From: Erwinia sp. HDF1-3R
Lineage (GTDB): Bacteria > Pseudomonadota > Gammaproteobacteria > Enterobacterales > Enterobacteriaceae
Length of the DNA stretch: 64,000 nt
Direction of reading: 5' to 3'
NCBI RefSeq assembly: GCF_039621855.1
Contig: NZ_CP155071.1
Location: 2,170,001-2,234,000, forward strand
Shown here: positions 28,417 through 39,629 of the stretch, piece by piece
Position numbering within the stretch: the stretch's first letter is position 1
Layout: each line of letters starts with the position of its first letter
Translations under genes and position numbers: made by a program
The notes under the pieces: generated by a model
Database searches by the model: none
Told to the model about the DNA's origin: nothing
Seen by the model: the letters and a program-made list of their open reading frames with translations, nothing else

Positions 28417-29013
28417 ATGCCAAAAGTTGGAATGAAAGCGATTCGTCAGGCGCAGCTGATCCACGCAACGCTGACGGTGATTGATCGGGTAGGGCTGGCC
28501 GACGCCAGTCTGGCCCTTATTGCCAAAGAAGCCGGCGTATCGACCGGAATTGTCAGCCACTACTTTGGCGACAAGAACGGTCTGCTGGATGCCTGTATGC
28601 GGCGGATACTTTATGAACTTTATCTGGCGGTGGAAACGCACCGGCAGCAGGCCGCACCGCAGCCTGAGGCACAAATCAGGGCAATCATTGACGGTAACTT
28701 CGATGTTTCTCAGGTTACTGCTCCGGTGCTGAAGACCTGGCTGGCGTTCTGGACTAACAGCCTGCATCAGCCGGATCTGCAGCGTTTGCAACGTATTAAC
28801 GACCGGCGGCTGTTTTCCAACCTGACGGCGCAGTTTGCCCGGGTATTGCCCCCACAGCAGGCCCGCGACGCAGGGGCCAGCATGGCCGCATTAATAGATG
28901 GACTGTGGCTTCGCATGACGCTTGCGCCACAGCCAATGACGCAGGGCATCGAGAAAGCCCGTGCGCTTTGTTATCACAATCTCGCGCTGTGGCTTAACCG
29001 CCCGGCAGACTAA
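28417..29013 (+). CDS. betI: TetR-family choline-responsive repressor BetI
   Basis: BetI represses bet genes in the absence of choline. The 198-residue protein has an N-terminal TetR helix-turn-helix (ALIAKEAGVSTGIVSHYFGD, about 34-53) and the family ligand domain (VLKTWLAFWTNSLHQPDLQR, IDGLWLRM). It is the first gene of betI-betB-betA, with an 18-base gap before betB. No choline transporter gene (betT) is present in the window. Confidence 0.95.
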   Translation: MPKVGMKAIRQAQLIHATLTVIDRVGLADASLALIAKEAGVSTGIVSHYFGDKNGLLDACMRRILYELYLAVETHRQQAAPQPEAQIRAIIDGNFDVSQVTAPVLKTWLAFWTNSLHQPDLQRLQRINDRRLFSNLTAQFARVLPPQQARDAGASMAALIDGLWLRMTLAPQPMTQGIEKARALCYHNLALWLNRPAD

Positions 29014-29030
29014 CCCCCTAAGGAGGAGGT

Positions 29031-30497
29031 ATGGCAGATATGCAACGCCGTGGACTTTACATTAATGGCCGCGAAGAAGCGGGTCATGGCGAAACATTTA
29101 CCACCATCAATCCCGCCAACGGTGAGGTTCTTGCAGAAATTACCTCGGCCAGCCAGCAGGATATTGATCGTGCGGTCAGCACGGCAGAAGCCGGCCAGCG
29201 CATCTGGCGCGGTTATACGCCTGTTGAACGCAGCCGCGTGCTGTTAAAAGCGGTTGCGCTGCTGCGCGATCGCAATCAGCAGCTGGCCGAACTGGAAACC
29301 GCCGATACCGGTAAGCCGCTTAGCGAAACTACCGCCGTCGATATCGTGACCGGTGCTGACGTGCTGGAGTATTACGCGGGTCTGGCGGTAGCGGTTGAAG
29401 GTGAATCCATCCCCCTGCGTGACAGCGCGCTGGTTTATACCCGTCGCGAACCGCTGGGCGTGTGTGCCGGTATTGGTGCATGGAACTACCCGATTCAGAT
29501 CGCGCTGTGGAAAAGTGCCCCGGCGCTGGCCACTGGCAACGCGATGATTTTTAAGCCAAGCGAGGTTACCCCTCTCAGCGTACTCGAGCTGGCGAAGATT
29601 TTCACCGAAGCAGGCCTTCCCGATGGCGTATTTAACGTTGTTCAGGGTGCAGGTGCAGTCGGTCAGGGGCTGAGCCAGCATCCGCGGATCGCAAAAGTCT
29701 CCTTCACCGGTGAAGTGAATACCGGTAAGCGCGTGATGGCGGATGCGGCGCTGGCTAACCTGAAGTCAGTCACCATGGAACTGGGTGGGAAATCGCCGCT
29801 GATCGTGTTTGACGATGCCGACCTTGAACGTGCGGTGGATGGTGCCATGATGGCCAATTTCTACAGCAGCGGTCAGGTATGCACCAACGGTACGCGCGTG
29901 TTCGTACAGCGTTCGCTGCTGCCGGCTTTTGAACAGCGTCTGAAAGAGAAGGTCGCGGGGATCCATATTGGCGATCCGACCCACCCGGAGGTCAACTTCG
30001 GTCCGCTGGTGAGCGAAGAGCACTGCCAGAAAGTGGTCTCTTACCTCGATCTTGGTAAAGAAGAGGGCGCACGCCTGCTGACCGGCGGCTCACGCATTAC
30101 CGAAGGAGCGATGGCGAAAGGCTGCTACGTTGAGCCAACGGTATTTACCGACTGTCGCGACGATATGCGCATCGTACAGGAAGAGATCTTCGGTCCGGTG
30201 ATGAGCATCCTGGCCTTTGATGACGAAGAAGAAGTCATCGGGCGTGCTAATGATACGCAGTACGGCCTGGCTGCAGGCGTGTTTACCACCTCGCTGAACC
30301 GTGCACATCGCGTTATTCATCAGCTTGAGGCGGGCATCTGCTGGGTAAACAGCTGGGGTGAATCACCGGCTCCGATGCCGGTGGGTGGCTACAAACAGTC
30401 GGGCGTTGGGCGTGAGAATGGGCTGGAAACGCTGCACCATTATACGCGCACCAAATCGATCCTGATTGAAATGGGCGACTATCCGTCCGCATTCTGA
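29031..30497 (+). CDS. betB: Betaine aldehyde dehydrogenase
   Basis: BetB oxidises betaine aldehyde to glycine betaine with NAD(P)+, the second step of osmoprotectant synthesis. The 488 residues show the ALDH signatures: cofactor site [13 protein letters not shown], catalytic Glu in [11 protein letters not shown] and catalytic Cys in [14 protein letters not shown]. The ATG at 29031 follows AAGGAGGAGG. It is separated from betA by a GC-rich hairpin. Confidence 0.97.
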   Translation: MADMQRRGLYINGREEAGHGETFTTINPANGEVLAEITSASQQDIDRAVSTAEAGQRIWRGYTPVERSRVLLKAVALLRDRNQQLAELETADTGKPLSETTAVDIVTGADVLEYYAGLAVAVEGESIPLRDSALVYTRREPLGVCAGIGAWNYPIQIALWKSAPALATGNAMIFKPSEVTPLSVLELAKIFTEAGLPDGVFNVVQGAGAVGQGLSQHPRIAKVSFTGEVNTGKRVMADAALANLKSVTMELGGKSPLIVFDDADLERAVDGAMMANFYSSGQVCTNGTRVFVQRSLLPAFEQRLKEKVAGIHIGDPTHPEVNFGPLVSEEHCQKVVSYLDLGKEEGARLLTGGSRITEGAMAKGCYVEPTVFTDCRDDMRIVQEEIFGPVMSILAFDDEEEVIGRANDTQYGLAAGVFTTSLNRAHRVIHQLEAGICWVNSWGESPAPMPVGGYKQSGVGRENGLETLHHYTRTKSILIEMGDYPSAF

Positions 30498-30503
30498 TTT
30501 ATT

Positions 30504-30526
30504 GCCGCGGCCGGTATGGCCGCGGC
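30504..30526 (+). other. Intercistronic hairpin betB-betA
   Basis: GCCGCGGCC-GGTAT-GGCCGCGGC, a perfect 9-bp stem between betB and betA without a T run. It may act as an mRNA-stability or attenuation element. Confidence 0.6.
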
Positions 30527-30540
30527 TATCTGGAGGTTTA

Positions 30541-32211
30541 ATGCAGAAATTTGATTATATTATTATTGGGGCGGGTTCAGCAGGTAATGTGCTGGCAACG
30601 CGACTGACTGAGGATGCTGACGTATCGGTACTGCTTTTGGAAGCTGGCGGGAAAGACCATCGCCTGGACTTCCGTACCCAAATGCCAGCCGCTTTAGCTT
30701 ACCCGCTACAGGGTAAACGCTACAACTGGGCATTTGAAACCGATCCAGAGCCTAAAATGAACAACCGCCGCATGGAGTGCGGACGTGGTAAAGGGCTGGG
30801 GGGCTCCTCACTGATTAACGGCATGTGTTACATTCGCGGCAACGCGATGGATTACGATAACTGGGCAAAAAAAGAGGGGCTGGAGAACTGGTCCTATCTC
30901 AACTGCCTGCCGTACTTCCGCAAGGCGGAAAAGCGCGATATCGGTGAAAATGACTACCACGGCGGCGACGGTTATCTGAGCGTTACGACCCCTAAAAAGG
31001 GCAACAATCCGCTGTTCCGGGCGTTTATTGACGCCGCGAAGCAGGCAGGGCACCACGAGACAGACGATTTGAATGGCTATCGTCAGGATGGGTTTGGCCC
31101 GATGGACAGAACCGTGACTGCGCAGGGTCGACGTTCCAGCACCGCGCGCGGTTATCTGGACGTGGCGAAACAGCGCTCCAATCTGACCATCATTACCCAT
31201 GCACAGACCGATCGGATTTTGTTTAGCGACAAAACGGCGACGGGCGTTTGCTGGCTGCGTAACGGTAAAGAGGAGCAGGCTGAGGCCACGCGTGAGGTTC
31301 TGCTGTGCGGCGGTGCAATTGCTTCTCCACAGATCCTGCAACGCTCTGGCGTTGGTCCGGAAGAGTGGCTGCGCGAGCTGGATATCCCGGTTGTGCATGC
31401 TCTGCCGGGCGTGGGACGCAATTTGCAGGACCATCTGGAAGTGTATATGCAGTTCCGTTGTAAAAAGCCGGTCAGCCTCTATCCATCGCTCCAGTGGTGG
31501 AATCAGCCTGCTATCGGTGCTGAGTGGCTGTTTAAAGGCACCGGCATTGGCGCGAGCAACCAGTTCGAAGCGGGTGGGTTTATCCGCAGCGATGATAAGC
31601 CGGACTGGCCGGATTTGCAGTATCACTTTTTGCCGGTCGCCATTAACTACAATGGCAGCAGCCCGGTTAAAGAGCACGGCTTCCAGGCCCACGTTGGCCC
31701 AATGCGTTCAAAGAGCCGGGGACGCGTGAAGCTGACCTCCAGGCATCCGTATGCTGCGCCGTCAATCTTCTTTAATTACATGTCCGAAGAGCGGGACTGG
31801 GAAGAGTTTCGCAGTGCGGTTCGTCTGACGCGCGATATTATGCGTCAGTCCGCGCTGGCAGAATACTGTGGTGAAGAGATCCAGCCAGGTGCCGCCGTGC
31901 AGAGCGATGAGCAGATTGACGCCTTTATCCGCGATCACGCTGAAACGGCTTATCATCCGTGCGGAAGCTGCGCGATGGGTAACGATGAGATGGCCGTTGT
32001 GGATGCAGAAGGGCGCGTGCACGGAATGCAGAATCTCCGCGTGGTCGATGCTTCAATTATGCCGCAGATTACTACCGGTAATCTGAATGCGCCGACGGTA
32101 ATGATCGCCGAGAAGATGGCCGATCTGATCCGGGGCCGGGCACCATTGAGCGTTTCCACTGCCGAGTATTACCAGCTTAAGCGTGAGAAAGCGGAAGCTG
32201 AGCAGGTTTAA
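30541..32211 (+). CDS. betA: Choline dehydrogenase
   Basis: A membrane-associated FAD enzyme oxidising choline to betaine aldehyde. The 556 residues equal E. coli BetA. The N-terminal FAD motif is [22 protein letters not shown] oxidoreductase signatures are present ([20 protein letters not shown], and [18 protein letters not shown]). The catalytic His region is [11 protein letters not shown], and the C-terminal motif is [17 protein letters not shown]. The start is the ATG at 30541 after TGGAGG; the frame is open earlier but overlaps betB. Repeat island 1 begins directly after the stop. Confidence 0.97.
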   Translation: MQKFDYIIIGAGSAGNVLATRLTEDADVSVLLLEAGGKDHRLDFRTQMPAALAYPLQGKRYNWAFETDPEPKMNNRRMECGRGKGLGGSSLINGMCYIRGNAMDYDNWAKKEGLENWSYLNCLPYFRKAEKRDIGENDYHGGDGYLSVTTPKKGNNPLFRAFIDAAKQAGHHETDDLNGYRQDGFGPMDRTVTAQGRRSSTARGYLDVAKQRSNLTIITHAQTDRILFSDKTATGVCWLRNGKEEQAEATREVLLCGGAIASPQILQRSGVGPEEWLRELDIPVVHALPGVGRNLQDHLEVYMQFRCKKPVSLYPSLQWWNQPAIGAEWLFKGTGIGASNQFEAGGFIRSDDKPDWPDLQYHFLPVAINYNGSSPVKEHGFQAHVGPMRSKSRGRVKLTSRHPYAAPSIFFNYMSEERDWEEFRSAVRLTRDIMRQSALAEYCGEEIQPGAAVQSDEQIDAFIRDHAETAYHPCGSCAMGNDEMAVVDAEGRVHGMQNLRVVDASIMPQITTGNLNAPTVMIAEKMADLIRGRAPLSVSTAEYYQLKREKAEAEQV

Positions 32212-32274
32212 TCCCCTTCTGTAAGCCGGGTCAGAGGCCCGGTGTACCACAGAGCGGATGAAAGTTACCTGGCG

Positions 32275-32485
32275 CGCTGAAGGTTAAGCGCTGTCGCTAA
32301 CGGGTTGGACCCGGCTAGCTAAAGGCCTGGTGCCGTCGCCGACGGGTGGTGCCCTGTGCCAGGCGCGCTGAAGGTTGAGTGATGTCGCCAACGGACGGTG
32401 CCTGGCTGGCTAAAGGCTAAGTGCTGTCGCCAACGGAGGCGCCTGGCTGGCTAAAGGCCTGGTGCTGTCGCCAACGGGTGGTGCC
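32275..32485 (-). repeat. Family A: 41-bp tandem repeats
   Basis: About five degenerate copies marked by (C/A)TGTCGCCAACGG followed by CCTGGCTGGCTAAAGG, mostly spaced by 41 bp (one gap is longer). The same 41-bp family recurs in reverse at 48076-48320. Confidence 0.75.
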
Positions 32486-32720
32486 CGGTGCCTGGCGGTC
32501 CTCACGCCGTGCTTCGCACGGTTCCTTCGCTCCGCTCGTCGACCTTTCGGACCGGACATGACGGGACATCCCTGTCCCGGCATGTCCTTGTGCCAGCCTC
32601 CCTGCTGGCCCATCCGGGTCTTCCTCTCTCTACTCAGCGCTGCGGATTGCCTGTCACCGGGCCCCACCCGTCTGCTTATTGCATTGTGCTGGCTGCGGGT
32701 AAGGGCGATTGCGGGGGTTA
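32486..32720 (-). repeat. Family A core with AGGGAT hairpins
   Basis: Near-copy, in reverse, of 47862-48100. It holds the CCGTGC-TTC-GCACGG hairpin. On the minus strand it has GGGAC-AGGGAT-GTCCC (32573-32588) and GCCAGC-AGGGAG-GCTGGC (32592-32609). Confidence 0.8.
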
Positions 32721-32939
32721 CAAAATCTCTTTAGGCAGGTTTGGAAGAGGAAGAACCCTGCAAATAAGAAAATCTTTGTGTTAAAGACTCAGAGCCATCG
32801 GCTGGGCAGGCGCTATCAAATGCACATTATTGAATTACCTGCCAGTGGGCCGGGTGGGCTACAAAGCCTGAGTGTTAATAGGGCTTAACTGGAAGTCGTG
32901 CTGATGATACCTGCGGAGAGCTAAACGGTTTTACTCAAA

Positions 32940-33150
32940 GCAGCTCAGCTGCCTGTGAGGTGGACAATCCCTGCGGTTGACGGGTAATCCGCAGCGCTGC
33001 GGCGCAGACGGAAGGCCAGGCGAGGGCAGCAGGGATGCTGCACTCAGGGAGCGGCGGGCAGGGATGCCCGCTCGCGACCGGGCCGTCCGGCCTGGAGTCG
33101 GAGCCAAAGGCACCAGGCAAAGCCTGTAGCTGCGACGCCCGGCGAACGCT
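32940..33150 (+). repeat. Family B core with AGGGAT hairpins
   Basis: Homologous, in reverse, to the units at 45.6-47.6 kb. The plus strand carries GCAGC-AGGGAT-GCTGC (33026-33041) and GCGGGC-AGGGAT-GCCCGC (33054-33071). The next part (GAGTCGGAGCCAAAGGCACC) matches the island 2 units. Confidence 0.85.
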
Positions 33151-33340
33151 GGGATTGTCCACCGAAAAAGCCGATATTGCAGCTTCATGATGCCCGGCAA
33201 CCGCAGGGATTATCCACCGGTATCGCAGGCATTACAGCCCAAACAACCAACCGGCAAACGCTGGGATTGTCCCCCGCCAAAGCAGGTATTGCAGCCCAAA
33301 CAACCCACCGGCACCGCAGATATCACACCCCTGCACCACT
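33140..33340 (+). repeat. Family B 57-bp tandem repeats
   Basis: Three to four copies of GGCAAMCGCWGGGATTRTCC followed by CAGCCCAAACAACC-type sequence at 55-57 bp spacing (33141, 33196, 33253). The array reaches the 3' end of nth. Confidence 0.75.
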
Positions 33341-33345
33341 AAAAC

Positions 33346-33981
33346 CTAAAGCTCGACCTTCTCTTTATACTCGCACAGATCTTCGATAATGCATGACCCG
33401 CAGCGGGGTTTCCGTGCGATACAGGTATAACGGCCATGCAAAATAAACCAGTGATGGCAGTCAACCTTGAACTCCTTCGGCACCACCTTCAGCAGCTTAT
33501 CTTCAACCTGCTCAACGTTTTTGCCGGGAGCAAAGTTCGTGCGGTTACAAACGCGGAAAATATGCGTATCGACGGCAATCGTCGGCCAGCCAAAAGCGGT
33601 ATTCAACACCACATTGGCGGTCTTACGGCCTACGCCAGGGAGCGCCTCCAGCGCCTCGCGATCCTCTGGAACCTCGCCCTGATGCTTTTCCAGCAAAATA
33701 CGGCAGGTCTTGATCACGTTCTCTGCCTTACTGTTAAACAGACCGATAGTCTTAAGGTAGGTTTTTAACTGATCCACCCCCAGCGACAGAATGGCAGCCG
33801 GGGTATTCGCCACCGGATAGAGTTTCGCGGTGGCTTTATTGACGCTGACGTCGGTGGCCTGCGCGGAGAGCAGCACCGAAATCAGCAGTTCAAAAGGGGT
33901 GGTGAAAACCAGTTCCGTGGTCGGGTGGGGATTGTTTTCTCGTAGCCGACTCAAAATCTGCTGTCGTTTATCCTTGTTCAC
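33346..33981 (-). CDS. nth: Endonuclease III (DNA glycosylase/AP lyase)
   Basis: Nth removes oxidised pyrimidines from DNA. The 211-residue protein equals the E. coli length. It has the helix-hairpin-helix [18 protein letters not shown] with the catalytic Lys, the catalytic Asp in [11 protein letters not shown], and a [4Fe-4S] cluster motif Cys-X6-Cys-X2-Cys-X5-Cys near the C-terminus ([17 protein letters not shown]). It overlaps the rsxE stop by 4 bases and is the last gene of the rsx operon. Confidence 0.98.
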   Translation of the reverse strand: MNKDKRQQILSRLRENNPHPTTELVFTTPFELLISVLLSAQATDVSVNKATAKLYPVANTPAAILSLGVDQLKTYLKTIGLFNSKAENVIKTCRILLEKHQGEVPEDREALEALPGVGRKTANVVLNTAFGWPTIAVDTHIFRVCNRTNFAPGKNVEQVEDKLLKVVPKEFKVDCHHWFILHGRYTCIARKPRCGSCIIEDLCEYKEKVEL

Positions 33982-34679
33982 AGCGGGCTCGCTTCTCCTT
34001 CAGGCAACGTTTTCGCTTCCTTTTCTGCAGCCAGCGCTGCGCGCGCTTTCATTTTATTATCAATAAGATACTTCGCTGCCAACAGCATGCCCAGACCGAT
34101 AAAGGCGCCAGGCGGCAGCATGGCAAGCAGCATGGGCGAATCAAAATGCACAACCTGGACGCGCAGTACTTTCGCCCATGGGCCCAGCAGCTGATCAGCG
34201 CCGTTAAAAATGGTGCCGTTACCAATGATTTCGCGAATTGAACCCAGTACCACCATTACGCTGGTCGCACCCAACCCAATCGCCATGCCGTCGAGCGCAG
34301 AGAGCGGGACGCTGCTTCTTGAGGCCACCGCCTCCGCACGGCCAACCACGATGCAGTTGGTAACAATCAGCGGGATAAATATGCCTAAAGACTGATAGAG
34401 GCCATAGGCGTAGGCATTAATCAGCATCTGCACGCAACTGACCACGGCGGCAATAATCATCACGTAAATAGGAATGCGGATATCGGCAGGCACCCAACGA
34501 CGTGAGGCGGAAATTGCGCTGTTGGTACAGGTCAGCACTAGCGTGGTCGCCAGTCCAAGTCCGAGGGCGTTAGTCGAGGTCGATGTCACCGCCAGCAGCG
34601 GGCAGAGTCCCAGCAGCTGTACCAGCGCCGAGTTATTTTTCCACAGTCCGCCGATAAGTAGCGTTTTTGCTTCACTCAT
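33978..34679 (-). CDS. rsxE: Electron transport complex subunit RsxE
   Basis: An integral membrane subunit of the Rsx/Rnf complex, which uses NADH and ion flow to keep SoxR reduced. The 233 residues include [20 protein letters not shown] and [18 protein letters not shown], the inverted half-repeat segments shared with RsxA, including the Cys residues (Cys in LGLCPL and TNC) that hold the membrane Fe-S cluster in Rnf. The ATG at 34679 after GGAG is chosen over a GTG four codons earlier. Confidence 0.96.
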   Translation of the reverse strand: MSEAKTLLIGGLWKNNSALVQLLGLCPLLAVTSTSTNALGLGLATTLVLTCTNSAISASRRWVPADIRIPIYVMIIAAVVSCVQMLINAYAYGLYQSLGIFIPLIVTNCIVVGRAEAVASRSSVPLSALDGMAIGLGATSVMVVLGSIREIIGNGTIFNGADQLLGPWAKVLRVQVVHFDSPMLLAMLPPGAFIGLGMLLAAKYLIDNKMKARAALAAEKEAKTLPEGEASPL

Positions 34680-35304
34680 TGGAATCTCCACAGGCTGGCA
34701 GCGAGCCTATCTGCTCGGGCAGCGTTTCAATATAAAGCGTGGTGCGTTTTACCGCATTCACCACGGCGCGAGGCGTAATGGTAGCGCCGGTAAACTGGTC
34801 GAAATCCCCGCCGTCTTTTTTAACCGCAAAGTGGGGATCGTCCTGACCATTCAATCGCTTACCGTTAAAACTGTTTATCCAGTTAGAAATACGCAGCTCT
34901 ATTTTGTCACCCAGGCCAGGTGTTTCATGGTGCTCCACCACCCGGGTTCCCAGTACGGTGCCGTTAAAATCTGCACCCACTATCATCTGAATAGCCCCAG
35001 AATACCCGTCCGGCGCGGTGGTCTCAACCGCTGCGGCCACGGGCTTGTCATCTTTTCGCGCCAGATAGAGGTGGTGAGGCCCATTACCCAGTGCCGCATT
35101 CGTCACGATATAGCACTCATGCTGAATGGCATTATTGTACATTTCCGGCGGCACCACCTGATCGAGCAGTATTTTCTGCTGCACCGCAGTCTGGTGTTCT
35201 ATGGTCGGCTTCGTCACCGCATTAATAACCGCCGTCAGGCCGGTAGTGACCGCAGCAAATAACGCCAGCGTCACGCCGTTTTTTCTTATGGCATCCAGCA
35301 TCAT
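34672..35304 (-). CDS. rsxG: Electron transport complex subunit RsxG
   Basis: A periplasm-facing flavoprotein subunit with one N-terminal membrane anchor ([18 protein letters not shown]). FMN is attached covalently to the Thr of the (S/T)GAT motif, seen here as [12 protein letters not shown] near residue 175. The 210 residues fit E. coli RsxG (206). It overlaps rsxE by 8 bases and rsxD by 4 bases, pointing to translational coupling. Confidence 0.96.
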   Translation of the reverse strand: MMLDAIRKNGVTLALFAAVTTGLTAVINAVTKPTIEHQTAVQQKILLDQVVPPEMYNNAIQHECYIVTNAALGNGPHHLYLARKDDKPVAAAVETTAPDGYSGAIQMIVGADFNGTVLGTRVVEHHETPGLGDKIELRISNWINSFNGKRLNGQDDPHFAVKKDGGDFDQFTGATITPRAVVNAVKRTTLYIETLPEQIGSLPACGDSNE

Positions 35305-36362
35305 TTCTCCTTGCGGTGGCCGTATACGCGAGGCTGCGTATAGTAGTCGATCAGCGGTACGGTAATATTCGCCAGCAGAACCGCAAAGGCCACACCGTCC
35401 GGATAGCCGCCAAAGCTGCGAATCAACCAGACCAGCAGGCCAATCAGCACTCCGTAGACCAGCCGACCTTTATTGGTTGTCGAAGCCGTAACCGGGTCGG
35501 TGGCGATGAAAAAGGCACCGAGCATGGTCGCGCCGGAAAACAGATGAATAACCGGGGACACCAGGCTGTGAGGTGAGAAGATCCAGCCAAGGGCAGAAAA
35601 CAGCGCCAGTGAGAGCACGATGCTAACCGGAATATGCCAGCGAATGGTGTTGGTCCACAGCAGGAACAGTCCGCCCAGCAGATAGCCAACGTTTACCCAC
35701 TGCCAGCCCAGGCCAGCGATAACGCCGCCGTAGATAGGCTGCGCCAGCAGCTGTTCAGCATGGTGTCCGGCGCGCAGGCCCGTTTTGAAGGTATCCAGCG
35801 GCGTAGCCTGACTAATGCCGTCAATCCCCACCTGCAACTGCTGCATGCTATGGCCATCCAGCGTATGGGCGTGGAAAATCATACTCAGGGTATCCATAAA
35901 GCCCGGGGTGATTGTCTGCAGCGTATCGGGCGGCAGCCAGCTGGTCATCTGTACGGGAAATGAGATTAGCAGAACCACATAACCGACCATCGCCGGATTA
36001 AACGGGTTCTGGCCCAGGCCGCCATAGAGCTGCTTAGAAATCACTACGGCAAAAACGGTGCCGATAACAATGATCCACCAGGGCGCAAGGGGCGGAATAC
36101 TGACGCCCAGAAGGAGGGCGGTCAGTAAGGCTGAATTATCACCCAGCGTTTTTGCCAGGGGCAGGCGGCGCAGCTTCAAAATAATCGCTTCTGCTCCCAT
36201 CCCGGACGCGGCGGCAATGACCACCTGAATAATGTTGCCCCAGCCAAAAAAATACCACTGCGCGGCAAGGCCAGGGATCGCTGCGATGAGCACCAGCAGC
36301 ATAATCGTACTGGTGCTGCGTTGATTGTGTGTATAGGGCGAACTAGCGATGCGAAAAGCCAT
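35301..36362 (-). CDS. rsxD: Electron transport complex subunit RsxD
   Basis: A polytopic subunit (353 aa, about 10 helices) carrying a second covalent FMN on a Thr in the [10 protein letters not shown] region. Conserved stretches include [19 protein letters not shown] at the N-terminus, [20 protein letters not shown] and [17 protein letters not shown]. It sits between rsxC and rsxG with the stop and start codons almost touching. Confidence 0.96.
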   Translation of the reverse strand: MAFRIASSPYTHNQRSTSTIMLLVLIAAIPGLAAQWYFFGWGNIIQVVIAAASGMGAEAIILKLRRLPLAKTLGDNSALLTALLLGVSIPPLAPWWIIVIGTVFAVVISKQLYGGLGQNPFNPAMVGYVVLLISFPVQMTSWLPPDTLQTITPGFMDTLSMIFHAHTLDGHSMQQLQVGIDGISQATPLDTFKTGLRAGHHAEQLLAQPIYGGVIAGLGWQWVNVGYLLGGLFLLWTNTIRWHIPVSIVLSLALFSALGWIFSPHSLVSPVIHLFSGATMLGAFFIATDPVTASTTNKGRLVYGVLIGLLVWLIRSFGGYPDGVAFAVLLANITVPLIDYYTQPRVYGHRKEK

Positions 36363-38480
36363 TTAATCCTCTTGCGTAGAATGCTGCGCTTTGCGCGCTT
36401 TAGCGCGAGCGATGGCGGCCGCCACCGCCGCTTTACGGGGGTCGTCAGCGTGTTCTGCCGCTCCCTGGGTGTTATTTACCGCATCGGTTTGCTCCGCAGC
36501 GGCGGCTTTCTTCGCTTTGGCGCGCGCAATGGCGGCTTCGACGGCGGCCTTACGCGGGTCGACGGGCGCGACGGGCGCGTCATCGGAAGCGACGGGCGCG
36601 TCATCGGAAGCGACGGGCTGCTCGGCGGCAGCGGCTTTCTTCGCTTTGGCACGCGCAATGGCAGCTTCGACGGCGGCCTTACGCGGGTCGACGGGCGCGA
36701 CGGGCGCGTCATCGGAAGCGTCGGGCGCGTCATCGGAAGCGACGGGCTGCTCGGCGGCGGCGGCTTTCTTCGCTTTTGCGCGCGCAATGGCGGCTTCGAC
36801 GGCGGCCTTACGCGGGTCATGCGCCTGCCGGGTGGCAGGTTCGGTTTCTGCCTGGGTCTCTGCCTGATGCGCACGCGCCTGCGCTTTACGCGCATCACGC
36901 TGCATACTGGCTATCTCAGGCGTCGTTTCGCCAGCCGCATGCTGCGGTGTGGTATCGTCGGCAGCCCGTTTCTTCGTATTCACTCGCTCAATCGCGGCCT
37001 CAATCTCAGTTTGAGCGCTGTCGCTTACGGTGCGTTTCGCCTGCTGATATCGGGCTTCACGCGCCAGTTTTTCCCGCTCAAGACGCTGCTGACGGGCTTC
37101 AAAGCGGATTTTCGCCTGGGCGGTACGCTCAGCCTCAAGGTCAATGGCACGAATTTCGGCCTTCTCCTGACGATAATACTGCACCAGCGGAATATTGCTG
37201 GGGCAGACCCAGGCACAGGCGCCGCATTCAATGCAGTCGGCAATATTATGCTCGCGCGCTTTGTCGTGATCGCCCCCACGGCTGTACCAGTAAAGCTGTT
37301 GCGGAAGCAGGGCTGCGGGACAGGCATCGGCACAGGCGCTACAGCGTATGCATGATTTCTCGGGTTCGCTATCGCCCATTTCACTGGCGGAAGGGGCCAG
37401 AATGCAGTTGGTGATTTTCACCACCGGCACGTTCAGCGCGGGGAGGGTAAAGCCCATAAGCGGACCGCCCATGACCACCATCTGACCAGGACCGGGAGTG
37501 AAGTCGGCGTTATGCAGCAGATGCGCGATCGGCGTGCCGATGCGGCCCCACACGTTACCCGGCTGTCCCACGGACTCGCCGGTCAGCGTGACCACCCGCT
37601 CCGTCAGCGGCTCGCCATCGATAATAGCGCGCTTCACTGCATAGGCGGTGCCTACGTTCTGCATAAGCACGCCAATATCCGTCGAACGACCGCCGTGAGG
37701 CACCTCAATGCCGGTCAGGATCCTGGTCAGCTGTTTGGCACCGCCGGACGGATACCGGGTAGGAATGACGCGGATTTCCATATCCTTGGCGCTGCCCAGC
37801 GCTTTTTTCAGCGCGGCTATCGCTTCAGGTTTATTGTCTTCAATACCAATCAGCACGCGTTCAGATTGCAGTACCCAGCCGAGAATGCGGCTGCCCTCGA
37901 TCACCTCGTCGGCGCAGTCCTGCATCAGCCTGTCGTCAGCGGTAATATAGGGTTCGCATTCGGCGGCATTGATAATCAGCGTCTTAACGCCGCGCAGGCC
38001 GCCTTTCAGCTTGGTCGCGGTCGGGAAGCCCGCACCGCCCAGTCCCGCCACGCCAGCCTGATGAATACGCTCCACCACTGCGCTGCGCTCCGCCTGGCGG
38101 TAATCGGCCAGCGGCTGACGCTCACACCAGCGGTCTTCGCCGTCGGCGCGAATGAAAATGCACATCTCGGCCAGCGCGGAGGGGTGCGCGGTAATATGTG
38201 GCGCAATGCTCTCAACGGTGCCCGAGGTGGGCGCATGCACCGGCAGCATTCTGCCCCGGCCAAACGTCAGCGGCTGACCGCGCAGGACGCGATCGCCGGG
38301 GCTGACCAGCAGTTCACCTTCATGACCAATATGCTGCTTAATGGGAATGATGAACTGCTCAGGCAGCGGAAGCTGACGCAAAGGCGACCCGTTTGACTGG
38401 GTTTTCATTTCCGGCGGATGAATACCGCCCTGGAAATCCCAGATCGGTTCTTTTTTGAAGAGTTTGAACAGATTACGCAT
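36363..38480 (-). CDS. rsxC: Electron transport complex subunit RsxC with C-terminal repeats
   Basis: The NADH-oxidising cytosolic subunit. At 705 residues it is within the variable family range. The order is: N-terminal barrel ([18 protein letters not shown]), NADH/FMN-binding core ([33 protein letters not shown]), then two [4Fe-4S] motifs ([30 protein letters not shown]). A charged helical tail follows with four [18 protein letters not shown] repeats, the first three spaced by 43 residues and near-identical at DNA level (36.4-36.85 kb). The start at 38480 ([16 protein letters not shown]) lies inside the end of rsxB. Confidence 0.96.
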   Translation of the reverse strand: MRNLFKLFKKEPIWDFQGGIHPPEMKTQSNGSPLRQLPLPEQFIIPIKQHIGHEGELLVSPGDRVLRGQPLTFGRGRMLPVHAPTSGTVESIAPHITAHPSALAEMCIFIRADGEDRWCERQPLADYRQAERSAVVERIHQAGVAGLGGAGFPTATKLKGGLRGVKTLIINAAECEPYITADDRLMQDCADEVIEGSRILGWVLQSERVLIGIEDNKPEAIAALKKALGSAKDMEIRVIPTRYPSGGAKQLTRILTGIEVPHGGRSTDIGVLMQNVGTAYAVKRAIIDGEPLTERVVTLTGESVGQPGNVWGRIGTPIAHLLHNADFTPGPGQMVVMGGPLMGFTLPALNVPVVKITNCILAPSASEMGDSEPEKSCIRCSACADACPAALLPQQLYWYSRGGDHDKAREHNIADCIECGACAWVCPSNIPLVQYYRQEKAEIRAIDLEAERTAQAKIRFEARQQRLEREKLAREARYQQAKRTVSDSAQTEIEAAIERVNTKKRAADDTTPQHAAGETTPEIASMQRDARKAQARAHQAETQAETEPATRQAHDPRKAAVEAAIARAKAKKAAAAEQPVASDDAPDASDDAPVAPVDPRKAAVEAAIARAKAKKAAAAEQPVASDDAPVASDDAPVAPVDPRKAAVEAAIARAKAKKAAAAEQTDAVNNTQGAAEHADDPRKAAVAAAIARAKARKAQHSTQED

Positions 38481-39048
38481 GGTTTTCCACAGGGATAGTC
38501 CTGATCGGGATGCTGTGCAGATCCCACTTCCAGTTTGCCGTGGTGGTGGCAACCGGCCTCATCTCGATACAGTCAGTAGGGCAGGGGGCAACGCAGAGAT
38601 CGCAGCCGGTGCAGACGTCGCTGAGCACGGTGTGCATGGCGCGTGTCGCGCCGACGATAGCGTCAACCGGGCAGGCCTGGATGCATTTGGTACAGCCAAT
38701 GCAGTTCGCTTCATCAATCCAGGCGACCTTACGCTCAGGCTCGCGGGCGGCCTCATCGCCGAGCGGTTGAGGCTCAACGTTCAGCAGCGTGGCCAGCTTA
38801 AGCATGGTTTGCTCACCGCCGGGCGCGCATTTGTTGATCATCTCTCCGTTATTACCCACGGCGTCAGCGTACGGGCGGCAGCCAGGGTAGCCACACTGAC
38901 CACACTGACTCTGCGGCAGAATGGCATCGATCTGCTCAACGATCGGGTCCTCTTCCACCTTAAAACGGCGTGAGGCGTAGCCCAGCAGCGCGCCAAACAG
39001 CAGGCCGAGCGCGCTCAATACGGCAATAGCAATCCAGACTGCGCTCAT
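38473..39048 (-). CDS. rsxB: Electron transport complex subunit RsxB
   Basis: An iron-sulfur subunit of 191 residues. One N-terminal membrane helix precedes a Cys-rich DUF-type cluster motif [16 protein letters not shown] (about 50-65). Two ferredoxin [4Fe-4S] motifs follow: [16 protein letters not shown] and [18 protein letters not shown]. It abuts rsxA, whose stop overlaps its start, and overlaps rsxC by 8 bases. Confidence 0.97.
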   Translation of the reverse strand: MSAVWIAIAVLSALGLLFGALLGYASRRFKVEEDPIVEQIDAILPQSQCGQCGYPGCRPYADAVGNNGEMINKCAPGGEQTMLKLATLLNVEPQPLGDEAAREPERKVAWIDEANCIGCTKCIQACPVDAIVGATRAMHTVLSDVCTGCDLCVAPCPTDCIEMRPVATTTANWKWDLHSIPIRTIPVENHA

Positions 39049-39629
39049 CAGAACTTCACCAGCCCGCTAAAGCCCATAAAGGCCAGCGCCATCAGGCCCG
39101 CCGTGACCAGCGCAATAGAGGATCCTTTAAACGGGGCGGGCACATCGGCCAGCACCAGGCGTTCACGGATCCCGGCGAACAGGACCATCACCAGTGAAAA
39201 GCCGAGTGACGCGCTAAAGCCATACAGCGCGGCCTGCAAAAACGTGTGGTTGAGGTTAACGCTAAGCAGCGGAACGCCCAGCACGGCGCAGTTAGTGGTG
39301 ATTAGCGGCAGGAAAATACCCAGCAGGCGGTAGAGGTCGGGGCTGGTTTTACGCACCACCATTTCTGTGAACTGAACCACCACCGCAATCACCAGGATAT
39401 AAGCCATGGTGCGCAGATAAACGAGATCCAGCGGCAGCAGAATAAGATGGTTTACCAGCCACGCGCAGATTGAGGCCAGGGTGATAACGAAAGTGGTTGC
39501 GAGTCCCATGCCAATAGCCGTCTCCAGTTTTTTGGAAACGCCCATGAAGGGACAAAGGCCGAGAAACTTCACCAGAACGAAGTTATTCACCAGCACTGTA
39601 CCAATAAAAAGAAGCAGGTAATCGGTCAT
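39048..39629 (-). CDS. rsxA: Electron transport complex subunit RsxA
   Basis: The first gene of rsxA-B-C-D-G-E-nth. The 193-residue membrane protein matches E. coli Rsx[41 protein letters not shown] and [20 protein letters not shown], with the conserved cysteines of the intramembrane cluster. The start is the ATG at 39629; the frame is open 20 codons upstream without a ribosome-binding site. Confidence 0.97.
   Translation of the reverse strand: MTDYLLLFIGTVLVNNFVLVKFLGLCPFMGVSKKLETAIGMGLATTFVITLASICAWLVNHLILLPLDLVYLRTMAYILVIAVVVQFTEMVVRKTSPDLYRLLGIFLPLITTNCAVLGVPLLSVNLNHTFLQAALYGFSASLGFSLVMVLFAGIRERLVLADVPAPFKGSSIALVTAGLMALAFMGFSGLVKF

Larger units (their letters stand above)
32212..33345. 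repeat. Repeat island 1 (betA/nth convergent spacer)
   Basis: A 1.1-kb non-coding GC-rich island made of a family-A element followed by a family-B element in the opposite sense to the family-B array of island 2. Frames inside it are repeat artefacts without ribosome-binding sites. Components are listed separately. The stretch 32721-32935 between them is AT-richer and shows nothing I can name. Confidence 0.85.

Noticed and set aside
30808..31692. 294-codon minus-strand frame antisense to betA
   Set aside because: betA is certain on the other strand; the frame has no recognisable domain.
36321..37355. 344-codon plus-strand frame antisense to rsxC/rsxD with [15 protein letters not shown] repeats
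   Set aside because: Its repeats are the reverse reading of the RsxC tail repeats; rsxC is the real gene.
37512..38396. 294-codon plus-strand frame antisense to rsxC
   Set aside because: Shadow of the conserved rsxC core; no start signal.
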